A DNA stretch of 64,000 nucleotides from Massospora cicadina (Eukaryota > Entomophthoromycota > Entomophthoromycetes > Entomophthorales > Entomophthoraceae). Position 1 is the first letter of the stretch. Every line of letters begins with the position of its first letter. The stretch covers positions 21,889 to 85,888 of the forward strand of contig JAKSZP010005654.1 of NCBI GenBank assembly GCA_022478985.1, read 5' to 3'. Below the pieces are notes generated by a model, which saw only the letters and a program-made list of their open reading frames with translations, was not told where the DNA came from and ran no database searches. Positions 1 to 9,374 of this stretch are shown here, piece by piece. The position numbers and the translations under genes were made by a program.

Positions 1-388
1 TGATAAAAGCATCTGCTTGTTATTGTTGCTCATAGGAGAGGGTTTCACCTATTTTTACTTTGACTTGGGCTATTTTAGGGTTTTTGTCAATCCCTAGGTC
101 ATGCAAAACTCTGCACCTGTGGAAGGTTTCAACTTGGTCATTGATAGAGTACCAACATATGCAACAGGTCGGTTTCAAATTATTTGCATAGGTTGGTCAG
201 TGAAGTTGACCATCAAAATAGTTAATGACCCCCAGTAGGCTGGATCCAGCACCCTGAAACAGTTAAAAGTTTCATAAATGGCCAAATTAGGATCTCTACA
301 GATTTCCAGTAACTGATCCAGTGGAAAGGTAATTTGGAGCCCAATGTCACTAAAGTTTGAGATTTTGGTGGTATAGTTACGCGGTTGG
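1..388 (-). mobile_element. Gy2 fragment: pol, dUTPase-like region (decayed)
   Basis: This is the leftmost visible piece of an old minus-strand gypsy element interrupted by Gy1. On the minus strand, positions 388-175 encode a segment with the motifs VLDPAYWGSLTILMVNF and PMQI. It aligns by eye with the PR-RT spacer of Gy3 (ILDPTYNGTVLVLLANLT, then PMQL). That spacer resembles motif 3 and the following strands of dUTPases. Removing Gy1 at its TAGTA duplication joins this piece to 7920-8171. The rest of pol lies beyond the left edge. It is a fossil and not a host gene. Confidence 0.6.
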
Positions 389-393
389 TAGTA

Positions 394-997
394 TGTTAAA
401 TCTTGGTGATTCAGTAAGTACCCACTAAAGGGTTTTTTATATAGGGTTTCCCCCATTGAACAATTAAAACGTTCAATATTATGATTGCCAGTTCCTCAGT
501 ATCCCTTTAACCACTTAATTTTATAATAAACACAGAAGCAATTTCCCAATAACTTATTTTATTAATATATATTTTCAGTGGGTCCTTCCCTCATCTGCGC
601 TCTACCTCTTTTCTTCTTTCTTCACTCAATCCAAGACAAGACCTTCATTCCCCTTGTTTCATTGATATCCCAGCAGCCTCTGCCAGTACCAACTCTTCCA
701 CTTGGTTTATTCAGATCGCTGACTTTTCATTGGCTTTGACGTATTATTCTTTAATCATCTATCACCTTGATTTGAGGCGATCCAAATCCCTTTTGTCAAA
801 TGTTGACATCGCCTCATCACCCTATTTTAGAGGCAACCCCAATAATACCCATTATCGCCTTATCCTAAATTGAACAATCACTTATAGCTCTGAATCATCC
901 CTAGCGGATTCTGCTCATGAATCCCTTGGCGAAATTCCTCCAATGATCCGCATGGTCTTAATAGTGGCTTGTTGTCCAGTCATATAAATTCCCAACA
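394..997 (-). repeat. Gy1 3' LTR
   Basis: A direct repeat of 7315-7914 with small gaps. In element sense it starts TGTTGGGAATTTATATGACT and ends TTTAACA. The flank 389-393 is TAGTA, matching 7915-7919. The two LTRs differ at many positions, so the insertion is not recent. Confidence 0.95.
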
Positions 998-999
998 TA

Positions 1000-1013
1000 C
1001 CCCCCCCCCCTTT
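1000..1013 (-). other. Gy1 polypurine tract
   Basis: On the minus strand this reads AAAGGGGGGGGGGG followed by TA and the TGTTGGG start of the 3' LTR. This is the expected place and composition for the plus-strand primer of an LTR element. Confidence 0.8.
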
Positions 1014-1139
1014 GACTGGATGATAAGCTGTATACCTCTTCTCCTTATAACCACTATGATAGCTGTTCTGTGCCAACATCTGCGAGTTCGTGAGTTCACC
1101 TTTTTTTACAGGCTGTGATTAGGGCCAGAATTACCTGAC

Positions 1140-2262
1140 CCAGGCCATATTCCACTTCCCCAGTTCCCGTTTCCCCTTGCTGATGAAGATGAGGCTGACG
1201 TGGACCTCACAACTGTACTGACTCAGGAAGACTTTCTTCCTGAATTTATCAGTCACTTGACCTCATGGCATGCCCCCTTTGGGGACATTGTGGCCCAGCT
1301 TTGGTGGGGAGGGGAGCGGAGTCAAGGGACTTCTCATAACTAAATGGCACAACTTTTGGCGAGTGACTTTAGCCACCTAGTGTTTCCAACTCCTGTAGAG
1401 CCCCATCCGGTGCCTCTGTCCATACAGCGGTTGTTATGCTTTGTGGAGTGGGTGATAGCCTGTTGGTCAGGGTCCTTCTCCTCTCTCCTGCTCACTTTTG
1501 ATCCTTGGGGTAAACTTCTGCAACAACTGATTAACTCGCCTTCATTCTGGGGTCACCGCAGTGTTCACCGCCCTCAACGTTGAAAATCCATCACAGTACC
1601 TTCCCATCATGGCACTCATAGGTAACCTAATTTTGCATCTCACCACCACTTTAGGTTCAGGAATAGAGCAGCACTGGACAGCTCTCAAATGGTCCCACCG
1701 CGTGGCTTTCACCACAACTGCTCCTCTTCTGATGGTGTATCCAAGCATGGAGGACTTCCTTGTTGATTGCCTGGCTTTGGGCGCAGTCTTTTCTCCTCAG
1801 GCTGGCACACACCTGCTCACTCAGCACCCCTTATGACTTTGGCCCCCTTTTTTGGTGTACTCCTTGATTTCCTGGGAGCATCAATGCATGTGGTTACAAG
1901 CACTGCTTATGTTGTACAGGAACAGTTCTGACTTGACCAACCAGCCAAACTTTCTCCACCTCATCTGTTCCATGGAATCACAGTCCGTCCTCCTCTCCTA
2001 GTTCCGTCACACCATCTTCTCCATTTCGACCTAGCATAATGACCCAGGACTAGCCACCAGCCCCTTCGCTATCACCTCAGCAGCCTCCACCTCCACCCCC
2101 AACCTCAGTTGAGTCCATAGAAACTACGGTACTTCCGGAGCAGTGGAAGAAGAAACACAGGTCCCATCAGTCAAAACAAAAAGAACATCGCAAGAAGCCA
2201 AAAAAAAGACAAGAAGAAAAAAACATTGAAGCGAGAGACCTCAAAGGACAACCTTTACAATA
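1140..2262 (+). pseudogene. Antisense gene carried inside Gy1 (unrecognised protein, decayed)
   Basis: This coding-like stretch lies on the strand opposite to gag-pol, between the integrase end and the 3' LTR. One frame runs from about 1150 through an acidic segment (ADEDEADVDLTTVLTQEDF) to a TAA at 1341. It resumes at the ATG at 1344 (MAQLLASDFSHLV) and reaches 1509. A 52-nt GTAAAC...CCGCAG intron then joins it in frame to 1562-1836 (VFTALNVENPSQYLPIM). Further on, a Ser/Pro-rich stretch, a poly-Pro run (PPPPPPTSVES, about 2090-2115) and a Lys-rich, NLS-like tail end at TAA 2262, with one TAG at about 2052. I do not recognise the family. It could be an element-encoded antisense ORF, as known in some plant gypsy elements, or a captured cellular gene. 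An intron antisense to the element would survive retrotransposition. Function unknown. Confidence 0.5.
1510..1561 (+). other. Candidate intron in the antisense gene
   Basis: A 52-nt segment with donor GTAAAC, an internal CTGATTAAC branch-like motif and acceptor CCGCAG. Removing it joins FDPW in the upstream frame to VFTALNVENPS in the downstream frame (phase 1) and so links two otherwise separate open frames. Confidence 0.5.
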
Positions 2263-2389
2263 AAAAGCTGCAAGCACTTGCACATATATTATTTATATAA
2301 TATGTATTATTATCTTTCTTTTTGTTCATTTTCATCTGTTTCTATTTTGTTATTTTTATTTTTATTTATTGCTGCTGCTTATATGGTTG

Positions 2390-3466
2390 AAGAAACTTTG
2401 CATGCACCCGATTTATAATATGGCCACTCACAGGATCCTTGATAGTATAAGCATCGACTCCCATTTTCTCTATCATCTCAAACGGCCCATTTCAAATATT
2501 AGCTAGTTTGTGCTTCTGGCCAAACCCATGCTGATCATGCAATAACACCATATCCCCATCTTTGAACTGCATTAAGCTACTCCGCCATGCTTGATCTGCA
2601 GCCTGGGTTTTAATTTTCTTAGTGAGGCTGAATGAGTATGCTTCAGTTTGCAACTTAATCAGCGTATTTGTAAGGATGGTTAAGTAATGCTACGGATCCA
2701 CTCCGCCAGTGTCCTCAATACAGGCATATAGCAGCGCAGGCAGAGCAGGGTGCCGCCCATAAAGCAATTGAAAGGGGCTTTTCCCTGTGGCCAAATGGTA
2801 GCTTATATTGTAGGCGAATACTGCGGTAGAAAGAAGGGTACTCCAGTTGGAGGGTCTATCTGTAACCAGTTTCCAGAGTATATTAACCAGATTCCCATTA
2901 ACTCGCTCAACCATTCTGTTAGACTCAGGGTGATACGGGGTTGTTAGGACTCCACAAATGGCCATTAATTCGTTGAGCTTGGGTAAAATGTTGGAGGTGA
3001 AGTTGGTTCCATTGTCAGTAAGGATAAACTGTGGGCAGCCATGCCGCTTTATGATACATTCCATTACAAACCTAGCCACAGTAAATGCCCCCAGATTTCG
3101 AATGGCTCGCACCTCCACCCACCTTGTCAAGTGATCAATTATCACCAAGATATACTTAGACTGATTTGCTCCAGTTGGTAGGGGCCCCACAACATCGATA
3201 GAGATGGTGTGCCAAGCAAAGCGGGGCTTTACCAACTGGTATGAAGTTTTCTGGTGGAACGACTTCTCCACCTGGCACTGGTGGCAGCAAGACAGGGTCT
3301 TGAGCACGTCATATTGCATGCTTTCCCAATAATACCTTGGTCTTAACACTTCAAGGGTTTTCTGAACTCCGCCATGGCCAACTGCTTGATGTGCACCCTT
3401 AATAATACTTTTGCAATTAGAAGGCCTGGGTATATTCATGGTAACATCCCCTATTCGCTTATACAA
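2390..3466 (-). CDS. Gy1 integrase
   Basis: The uninterrupted part is 3466-2690 (258 codons). It holds the HHCC zinc-binding segment (HQAVGHGG, then CCHQCQ) and the DDE core: D in ISIDVVGPLPTG, D in ILTDNGTNF, E in MVERVNGNL. All three acidic residues are present. Downstream, in shifted frames to about 2390, the GPY/F-like C-terminal module is readable (NGPFEMIEKMGVDAY). Integrase inserts the cDNA into chromosomes. No chromodomain follows. The catalytic core looks the best preserved part of Gy1, but its C-terminus is broken by a stop in the GPY/F region and by frameshifts. Confidence 0.9.
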
Positions 3467-3659
3467 TTCTACATTTCTTAGGAATATATTAGTTTGAAGT
3501 TCATCTAGTAGCTTGATTACTTGAGGCGGTTCATCTTTGTATCATCTGCTGAACATTTTATTGAACATTATATCACTTAGATCAGCTGTAACTGTGATTG
3601 TCGGCAATCTTGATAAGCAATCAGCGTTTTGATGTTTGGCTCCTGGTTGATGTAAAATT

Positions 3660-4010
3660 TCAAAGTTGTAAGCTTGCAATTTTAAGAGCCCATCGTGCCT
3701 GCCGCCCTTCAGGCCCCTTTAAATTCTGTAACCAATGCAAAGATGCATGATCCATCATGACTTTGAACTTTACTCCATGCAAGTAAACTCGAAACTGTTT
3801 ATATGCATAGATCACTGCTAAGCATTCCCACTTAGTTACAGTATAAAAGCGTTCATGGCAATTTAGGCTGTGACTACAGTATGCCATGGGGTGCTCTTCT
3901 CCATCATCATCCTTCTGAGACATGACTGCCCCAACATCAGAAAGGGATGCATCAGTTTGCACTATAAATTCCTTATTAAAATTAGGTTAGCGCAACACTG
4001 GCACACTGAC
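3660..4010 (-). pseudogene. Gy1 RNase H domain (decayed)
   Basis: The 3962-3660 frame begins MQTDASLSDVGAVMSQ, the first RNase H strand with its catalytic Asp. It continues through YCSHSLNCHERFYTVTKWECLAVIYAYKQF, interrupted here for length as two motifs: the ERFYT...ECLAV helix of gypsy RNase H and the DHASLHWL strand. A frame change separates it from the RT fragment. It would degrade the RNA strand of the RNA/DNA hybrid during replication. Confidence 0.8.
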
Positions 4011-4046
4011 TAACGTCATTTGAAGTGTATTGAAGGCACATTGATT

Positions 4047-4800
4047 TCACTCCGTCCATTTGAACATTGCATCTTTCTTCAATAACTCAAACAGCAGACC
4101 TCTGATGCAACTGAAATTGGGTATGAATTGGCAGTAGTAACCCACTATTCCCAGAAACACCTGAATGTTCCACTTATTAGTGGGTTTAGTCATCCTCTGA
4201 ATGGCTTCTACCTTAGCTGGTTGAGGTCCTAGCCCAGTCGCATCCACCACAAACCTGAGATATTCAAGCTGATCTTTGAAGAAGTGACATTTATGAGGCT
4301 TGATTTTAATATTGGCCTCAGCCAGTCGACAAAATACCTCTTCCAAGTGGGCGAGATGTTCATTAAACGTGCGAGAGAAGATGTTGATATCATTGAGATA
4401 AATAATAACACACGACAGCTTCAAATCACTCAGTATAGTATCCATTGCCCGTTGAAATGTCGCTGGGGCATTACATAGACCCTGCGGCATGCATGTTGGT
4501 TGGAAAAGCCCTTTTGAGGTGATTATCACGCATTTTTTCTTGCTCTTCTCTAGGCAACTTGATTTGCCAATAGCCAGATACCAAATCCATCACTGAGAAG
4601 TAGTGGGCTCCACCAAGCCAGTCTAGCGCATCACCCATCCGTGGTAGAGGGTATGAATCTTTTTGGTGATGCTATTGAGCTTCTGGTAGTCAATTACTAC
4701 GCGGTTAGTACCATCCTTCTTTTTTACAATTAGGACAGGCAAAGCCCATGGGCTCTTGGACGGTTCAAGCATTCCCTGCTCCAACAGTTTTTCAATTTCC
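4047..4800 (-). pseudogene. Gy1 reverse transcriptase (decayed, YLND active site)
   Basis: The N-terminal RT motif [20 protein letters not shown] is readable at about 4740-4680. After stops and a frameshift, 4529-4047 encodes the palm: LFQPTCMPQGLCNAPATF, then the catalytic box IIYLNDINIF, the thumb KPHKCHFF and the connection FLGIVGYYCQFIPNFS. The usual YLDD or YIDD reads YLND, losing one metal-binding Asp through GAT to AAT in an ATCGAT-like (CpG) context on the minus strand. The copy cannot be active as it stands. Confidence 0.9.
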
Positions 4801-5106
4801 TCTGTGACAACTTCTCCAGCTGCCCGTGATTAATGGATTGGTTGAGACCTGATGAGAGGATGGTCCCCAGTATCAAGTCGATGAACAACCCCCAAGTGCA
4901 CCCCAGATCATGATTGTCGACCACAAAGATCTCCTTATATTTTTATAATAGTGCTTCAGCCCGCTCCTTCTGACCTTCAGATAACCCCAATAAATTTTCC
5001 TGCGGTACCACCACCATTGCTCTAAGAGGCAGTTTGTGGGCAATACAAATCCATCCAGAGAACTGAACTCATGAATCCGTGTAATCTCATTTACCAAATT
5101 CAGATG

Positions 5107-5358
5107 TAAATATGCTATAATCTGATGCTGGCAGATTCGAAGGGGAGTGTTTTGAAGATTAGCTATTAATACTTTGATTTCTCCATGGCCTGGTAATATG
5201 ATACTGGGAGCCACATGGGGCTTGAACCATGATTGATGATAAGGTCTAATGATTTCCCAATAGAGCTCCGCTGGCACTTCCACTTCCAACTCATTGTTGA
5301 TTATTACTTGATGTCCAGAGGGAATGGATATAGCTCCTACTGCTCTAAGCGGTAACCC
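5107..5358 (-). CDS. dUTPase-like domain between protease and RT of Gy1
   Basis: An uninterrupted 84-codon stretch that follows a TAA at 5361-5359. In order it resembles the dUTPase fold. GLPLRAVGAISIPSGHQVII aligns with AGYDLYS...ipPg.r. VEVPAELYWEIIRPYHQS aligns with v.vP.GyygriaPRSG. IILPGHGEIKVLIANLQNTP aligns with vIDpdYRGEIkVlLiNls. LRICQHQIIAYL aligns with f.I..GdRIAQL. The GEIKVLIANL core is the strongest match. The motif-3 catalytic Asp/Tyr and the Arg-Ser of motif 2 are not obvious, so activity is doubtful. dUTPases are known in betaretroviruses and non-primate lentiviruses. The call rests on eye alignment only. Confidence 0.6.
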
Positions 5359-5830
5359 TTAGTATTTGTATATCTGATGAGGAAGGGCCCGTGTCCTCTT
5401 TTTTAAATGATGATAGCGCACCAGGATCACCCCATTGCTGTAGGCAAGGTTGATTTGTCCCATGTGCATTGAACTCGTTGATGCTCTACGCGAAGAGAAA
5501 TATATAGGGATTAGTTGCCCCACAATGGCTAGAGTCTCCTCCATCATGTCTACTATAGCCCCATAGTGTCGCATAAATGCAGTTCCAATCAACAGATCAT
5601 AGTTACTGTTTGGCAATACCACCACTGGAGCCATCACAAAAAAGATCTGAACTGCAAAGGAAGAGCGCTATATGCTCCCTCAGAAGTGGTGGTTTCAGTT
5701 CCAGCGGTCCCATACACCACTTGGTGATCTATGTCAGGTTTTAAAGATGGCTTCGCCACCAATCTAGTGGAACAATGTTAACAGGTGCGCCTGTATTGAT
5801 GATAGCCCATACTCTAGTTTTGGATACCAC
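5359..5830 (-). pseudogene. Gy1 retroviral-type aspartic protease (decayed)
   Basis: The active-site strand at about 5820-5770 reads VWAIINTGAPVNIVPLDWW, so the usual DTGA has become NTGA through GAT to AAT. The second half in 5637-5359 carries VVVLPNSNYDLLIGTAFMRH and GAIVDM, the conserved YDLLIG(T) strand near the C-terminus of gypsy proteases. A frame change lies between the halves. The enzyme would process Gag-Pol. Confidence 0.75.
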
Positions 5831-5848
5831 AATGTCGCAGTAAGTGCA

Positions 5849-6193
5849 TTATGAATAGGATGCATCCCAGCTATTCACCTTGTGTACACTTAAAGAGTCA
5901 GGTTTTTCCAGGAAACTCATGATACCTGCCCCAATTTTAGGGTATCTGTTTATGACAGCTTCCACTGAGAGGGTGACATTTATTCCTCTTAACAACAGGG
6001 CATCTGCGTCCAGTTCTAGCTGGTCTGATTGATTTTGGTCGAACAGTTGACAATCATAAAGCTTTGGTTGATCCAGAGAGTTTCTGTCCGCCGTTTCTTT
6101 ATCATGTGCTTGGGTTAGCACATTTACTTTCCCAACCGGTGGGTAATAAAGGAAAGTTTCATCATACTGCGAGGCTTCAGCCATTTTTAACAC
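5849..6193 (-). CDS. Gy1 Gag-protease spacer, unrecognised
   Basis: A 114-codon frame between the zinc knuckle and the protease. It is Asp/Leu-rich (for example DQSNQSDQLELDADALLL-like composition around residues 52-70) and contains GINVTLSVEAVINRYPKIGAG. No domain is recognised. By position it is the linker between nucleocapsid and protease. Stops separate it from both neighbours. Confidence 0.45.
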   Translation of the reverse strand: MLKMAEASQYDETFLYYPPVGKVNVLTQAHDKETADRNSLDQPKLYDCQLFDQNQSDQLELDADALLLRGINVTLSVEAVINRYPKIGAGIMSFLEKPDSLSVHKVNSWDASYS

Positions 6194-6299
6194 AGTGGAC
6201 TCAAGTGGGACATGTAATTTCGAGGTAGCGGCAGTAGAGAGTCCCTTCTCTACTCCGCTCAGGCTTTTCCCTGATAGCCCTGCTCTTATTGCAAAGGAG

Positions 6300-7272
6300 G
6301 GATTCGTTGGTTAGGACACCATCATCCCATATGCCCTTTACATCCACAATTAAAACAACTTACTCCATAAGACCTATGGCTGTGGTTAGGATAAGTTGGT
6401 ACATATGGCAGTTGATTTTGAAAAGGTTCAACGTAACCAGGACCCTCACAGCATAATGACCATCCTCATGCAGCGTAGTTAGGGTTAGATTGGTAGCTGG
6501 TTCAATGTTGAATAGCAGCCAAGGAACGTCCATGGTACTGAGAATAGTATCCTGATGGATTTTCTCCTACCTTATTATCTCTTCCCACATTATTAGGGCG
6601 AACAATTGTGACAGCGCTGATCTGCTCAGTATTGGGTGGAGTGAAATTAGCAGATAATTGACATACAAACTGAACAAGTTTAAGGAGAGGTACATCCAGC
6701 TCTAACAATGGAGCTATGACATTGTAAAGCTCAGGGTATGGCTTCACTGCTGAGGCCATAGCTATACACAAATCAACTTCGGATAGAATGCCTGCTCTGA
6801 TCAGCACATGAGCTTCCATAGTAAATTGGTCAGCAAATGCAGTGAGTGTCTTGTTCCGCTGAAATCCAATGGCCAAAAACTCAGCTTTCCACTGCGACAT
6901 CTTTGCAGTTCTGCCAAACAGTTGCATCACAGTCTCCTTAACTTTGTGATATGAAATGGAATCATAGGAGAGGTAACAGATGACTTGACCCACACTTCTG
7001 ACATCCAAAGAAGAGAGTAACAACTTTGCCTTTTGTTGATCTGCAGTTCCCTCCGTTACTAACTCAAATTGGTGAAGGAACCCATGAATATTTCCTTTGT
7101 GATCGAATGGTGGCAACTTGTAACTGTAGACTCTTTGGAGCAACTCATCCTGTTTTTTGAGCACAGTATTTAATGCAAATCTCAATTCCTCGTAGGACCC
7201 AAGGCCATTGTTTAGTGCAGCTTTCATTTGGAAACAACCAGGATGTGACATAGCCGCCAGTTGAATTTTCAT
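6300..7272 (-). CDS. Gy1 Gag (capsid and CCHC nucleocapsid, partly broken)
   Basis: The uninterrupted frame runs from an ATG at 7272 to 6502. An upstream in-frame GTG at 7314 lies at the LTR edge and is unlikely to be the start. Typical gypsy capsid pattern is seen: FDHKGNIHGFLHQFELVTEG, then helices with ADQFTMEAHVLIRAG. Past a stop and frame change, a CX2CX4HX4C knuckle lies at 6357-6316 (CFNCGCKGHMG, then WC), with one TGA before its last Trp-Cys. Gag builds the particle and packages the RNA. No collagen-like run is seen here, unlike Gy2-Gy4. Confidence 0.8.
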
Positions 7273-7295
7273 ATTCTTGTTATTGGTCAATGGGC

Positions 7296-7313
7296 CCCCT
7301 GTAGTGAGCACCA
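7296..7313 (-). other. Gy1 primer-binding site
   Basis: On the minus strand TGGTGCTCACTACAGGGG begins 1 nt after the AACA end of the 5' LTR. It would pair with a tRNA 3' end reading CCCCTGTAGTGAGCACCA. The same motif in the same place is found in Gy3, Gy4 and Gy6, and in altered form in Gy2, La1 and Gy5. Confidence 0.8.
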
Positions 7314-7314
7314 C

Positions 7315-7914
7315 TGTTGAATCTTGGCGATTTGGTAATTACCTGCTAAAGGGTTTTTATACAAGGTTTCCCCCATTGAACGATTGGAACAATCAATATT
7401 ATGATTGCCGGTTCCTCAGTATCCCTTTAACCACTTAATTTTATAATAAACACAGAAGCAATTTCCCAATAACTTATTTATTAATATATATTTTCAGCGT
7501 ATCCTTCCCTCATCCGCGCTCTACCTCTTTTCTTCTTTCTTCACTCAATCCAAGACAAGACCTTCATTCCCCTTGTTTCACTGATATCCCAGCGGCCTCT
7601 GCCAGTACTGACTCTTCCGCTTAGTTTATTCAGGTCGCTGACTTTTCATTGGTTTTGGCGTATTATTCTTTAATTATCTATCACCTTGATTTGAGGTGAT
7701 CCAAAACCCTTTTGTCAAATGTTGATATTGCCTCATCACCCTATTTTGAAGGCAACCCAATAAGACCCATTATTGCCTTATCCTAAATTGACCAATCACT
7801 TATAGCTCTGAATCATCCCCGCAGATTCTTTTCATTGATCCCTCGGCAGAATTCCTCCACTGATCCGCATGGTCTTAATAGTGACTTGTCATCCAGTCAT
7901 ATAAATTCCCAACA
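7315..7914 (-). repeat. Gy1 5' LTR
   Basis: 600 bp, with TGTT...AACA ends, a partner of 394-997, and target duplication TAGTA at 7915-7919. In element sense it holds an AT-rich central part and should contain the promoter. I could not fix a transcription start. Confidence 0.95.
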
Positions 7915-7919
7915 TAGTA

Positions 7920-8171
7920 TATACAGGCATCAATTCCTAAGCCTCTGCATTGGAAGGTGGCTATTTAGTCTTCAGCCTAACTTCTCAATACTCTAGCTTC
8001 TCAATGTGATCCAAATGCTCTAGTAAACAACCCCTAGGATTTTTCTTTCACTTTAGGAGTTTCCATAATAACTAGGTGATTGTGTACTCTATAATAGAAA
8101 AATATAAGTCCATATGACAAATTTTGGTGACAATTTAACTAGAAATTGTGTGACAATGAGAAGGTCATAAC
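7920..8171 (-). mobile_element. Gy2 fragment between Gy1 and Tr1
   Basis: About 250 bp of AT-rich sequence. Once Gy1 and Tr1 are removed it becomes continuous with 1-388 on one side and 10447 on the other. By position it should hold the end of the Gy2 protease and the start of its dUTPase-like segment. No frame is intact, and the assignment rests on the two target duplications. Confidence 0.45.
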
Positions 8172-8747
8172 TGTAATGATTGAGTTCATCTCAATTGTTG
8201 CATTTTGATTTGGACTCAAATTTTCTGAATCTGAGTTGAATCATTTTTAAATACATTTGGCTCAGTCGTTTTGGATGCTGGGTTGTGCCTTGCCCAAGTT
8301 GTAGATTAGGCTTGTGCAAGCCTAATCAATGACTTGGGTGAGGCCCCCAAAGGGCTGCCTTTATAAGTTTTGCCTGACAAATCAATGTTCTTTTTTGAAT
8401 AATAACCCTAACATTCCCTATCTGGGGAGCATTGTTGGTGGCCTCCCAGACAAGCTATTGTCAGCAAGGCCTTTTTATGTCCAAAATAAAAATAAAGGTT
8501 ATTTCAGGGTTAGCATACCTCGCTTACCTGTTGGTTTTTTTCCTAGTCAAGGAGCTTTTGAGTGGTTTGGGTCAGACCAACCCCCAGAGGACTTTGCATA
8601 ACCAACCAGTAGTTGGTGACGTTGGGCTTGTCAGGTGATGTGAGTACCTCTCCCTACTCGGTTAGGTTGTTTTGGTTGCTTGCCAGTGGCACCAAATGAA
8701 TATTTTCATATAAGGCAGTCAGAACTGGGATTTTTCCATCTGTGACA
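8172..8747 (+). repeat. Tr1 left LTR
   Basis: TGTAATGATTGAG...CATCTGTGACA. It has a TATA-like TTATAAG at 8361-8367, AATAAAAATAAAG polyadenylation-type signals near 8484-8496, and a long hairpin at 8293-8338. Confidence 0.9.
8293..8338. promoter_or_regulatory. Long hairpin/palindrome upstream of the Tr1 TATA box
   Basis: An outer arm CCCAAGT (8293-8299) pairs with ACTTGGG (8332-8338). A 4x4 internal loop separates it from an 11-bp inner arm (GATTAGGCTTG at 8304-8314 with CAAGCCTAATC at 8317-8327) around a 2-nt centre. The inner 20 nt are identical in the right LTR at 9995-10014. It lies just upstream of the TATA-like box, so it may be a dimeric factor site or an RNA structure if transcription starts further up. 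Confidence 0.55.
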
Positions 8748-9374
8748 TTATTCTGAAGTCAAATGTGCGTTGCATGCCTCTGATCCCCAGTTTTGCTGAA
8801 CTCAGTGGTCACTTGGTCCCAGTTGTTAAAGAACCAGCTCTGGAGCTGGTGACTGATGGCCAACCCTGGATCCAAAGAGACCATTGGTTGAAATTCCTTG
8901 TGGGGCCTCCCGCTCACCAGGGATCTGGTTGGCACCAAGGGGACCTGTCCCAGTAGGGCTCCCTCACCCGTGGATGGTCCACCTGTGTTGGGACTTTGGG
9001 GGAGGAACTCCAACCTGGCCCCTATTAATCAGGGCCCTGAAGCCCCCAGAGAGTTAAGAGGCCATTAAGGCCCAAAGTAAAGCTAAAAATGGAAAGGAGA
9101 TAGGTGAGAAACGGTCCTTTATTGAAATGATTTCTGAGGTATTTGTGGAACCATAATGGATCAGGAACGGGTGGAATCAGGAGTGGGAATCAACAAATAA
9201 ATATAAATTAATTAATTAATAATACAAGGGGTTTGAGTGCATCCTTGGCATAAGTCACCGGTGCGCCTAAAAGGGTTAATTGATTGGGTGTCCATGTCAG
9301 ACAGTAATTTCCTGTGACCCAATTGAGTGTTTGGCATCCTCAGCATTTGATGCCGGTGTCAAATTTAAATTAAA

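Larger units (their letters stand above)
394..7914 (-). mobile_element. Gy1, complete Ty3/gypsy LTR retrotransposon
   Basis: A full-length element of about 7.5 kb on the minus strand. It has 604/600-bp LTRs beginning TGTT and ending AACA, and a perfect TAGTA target duplication (389-393 and 7915-7919). The primer-binding site lies 1 nt inside the 5' LTR, and a G-run polypurine tract lies 2 nt from the 3' LTR. The order on the minus strand is gag with zinc knuckle, protease, dUTPase-like domain, reverse transcriptase, RNase H, integrase, then a 1.2-kb region carrying an antisense gene. Pol order PR-RT-RH-IN places it in Metaviridae. Several stops, frameshifts and lost catalytic residues (NTGA in protease, YLND in RT) show that it is inactive. 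It sits inside the older Gy2. Confidence 0.95.

Noticed and set aside
175..456. A 93-codon minus-strand open frame as a small host gene
   Set aside because: It runs from the Gy2 dUTPase-like spacer across the target duplication into the Gy1 LTR. The N-terminal part is LTR sequence.
1000..1013. Poly-C run as a sequencing artefact or microsatellite
   Set aside because: On the minus strand it is a purine tract at exactly the place a gypsy polypurine tract is expected. The exact run length could still be a sequencing error.
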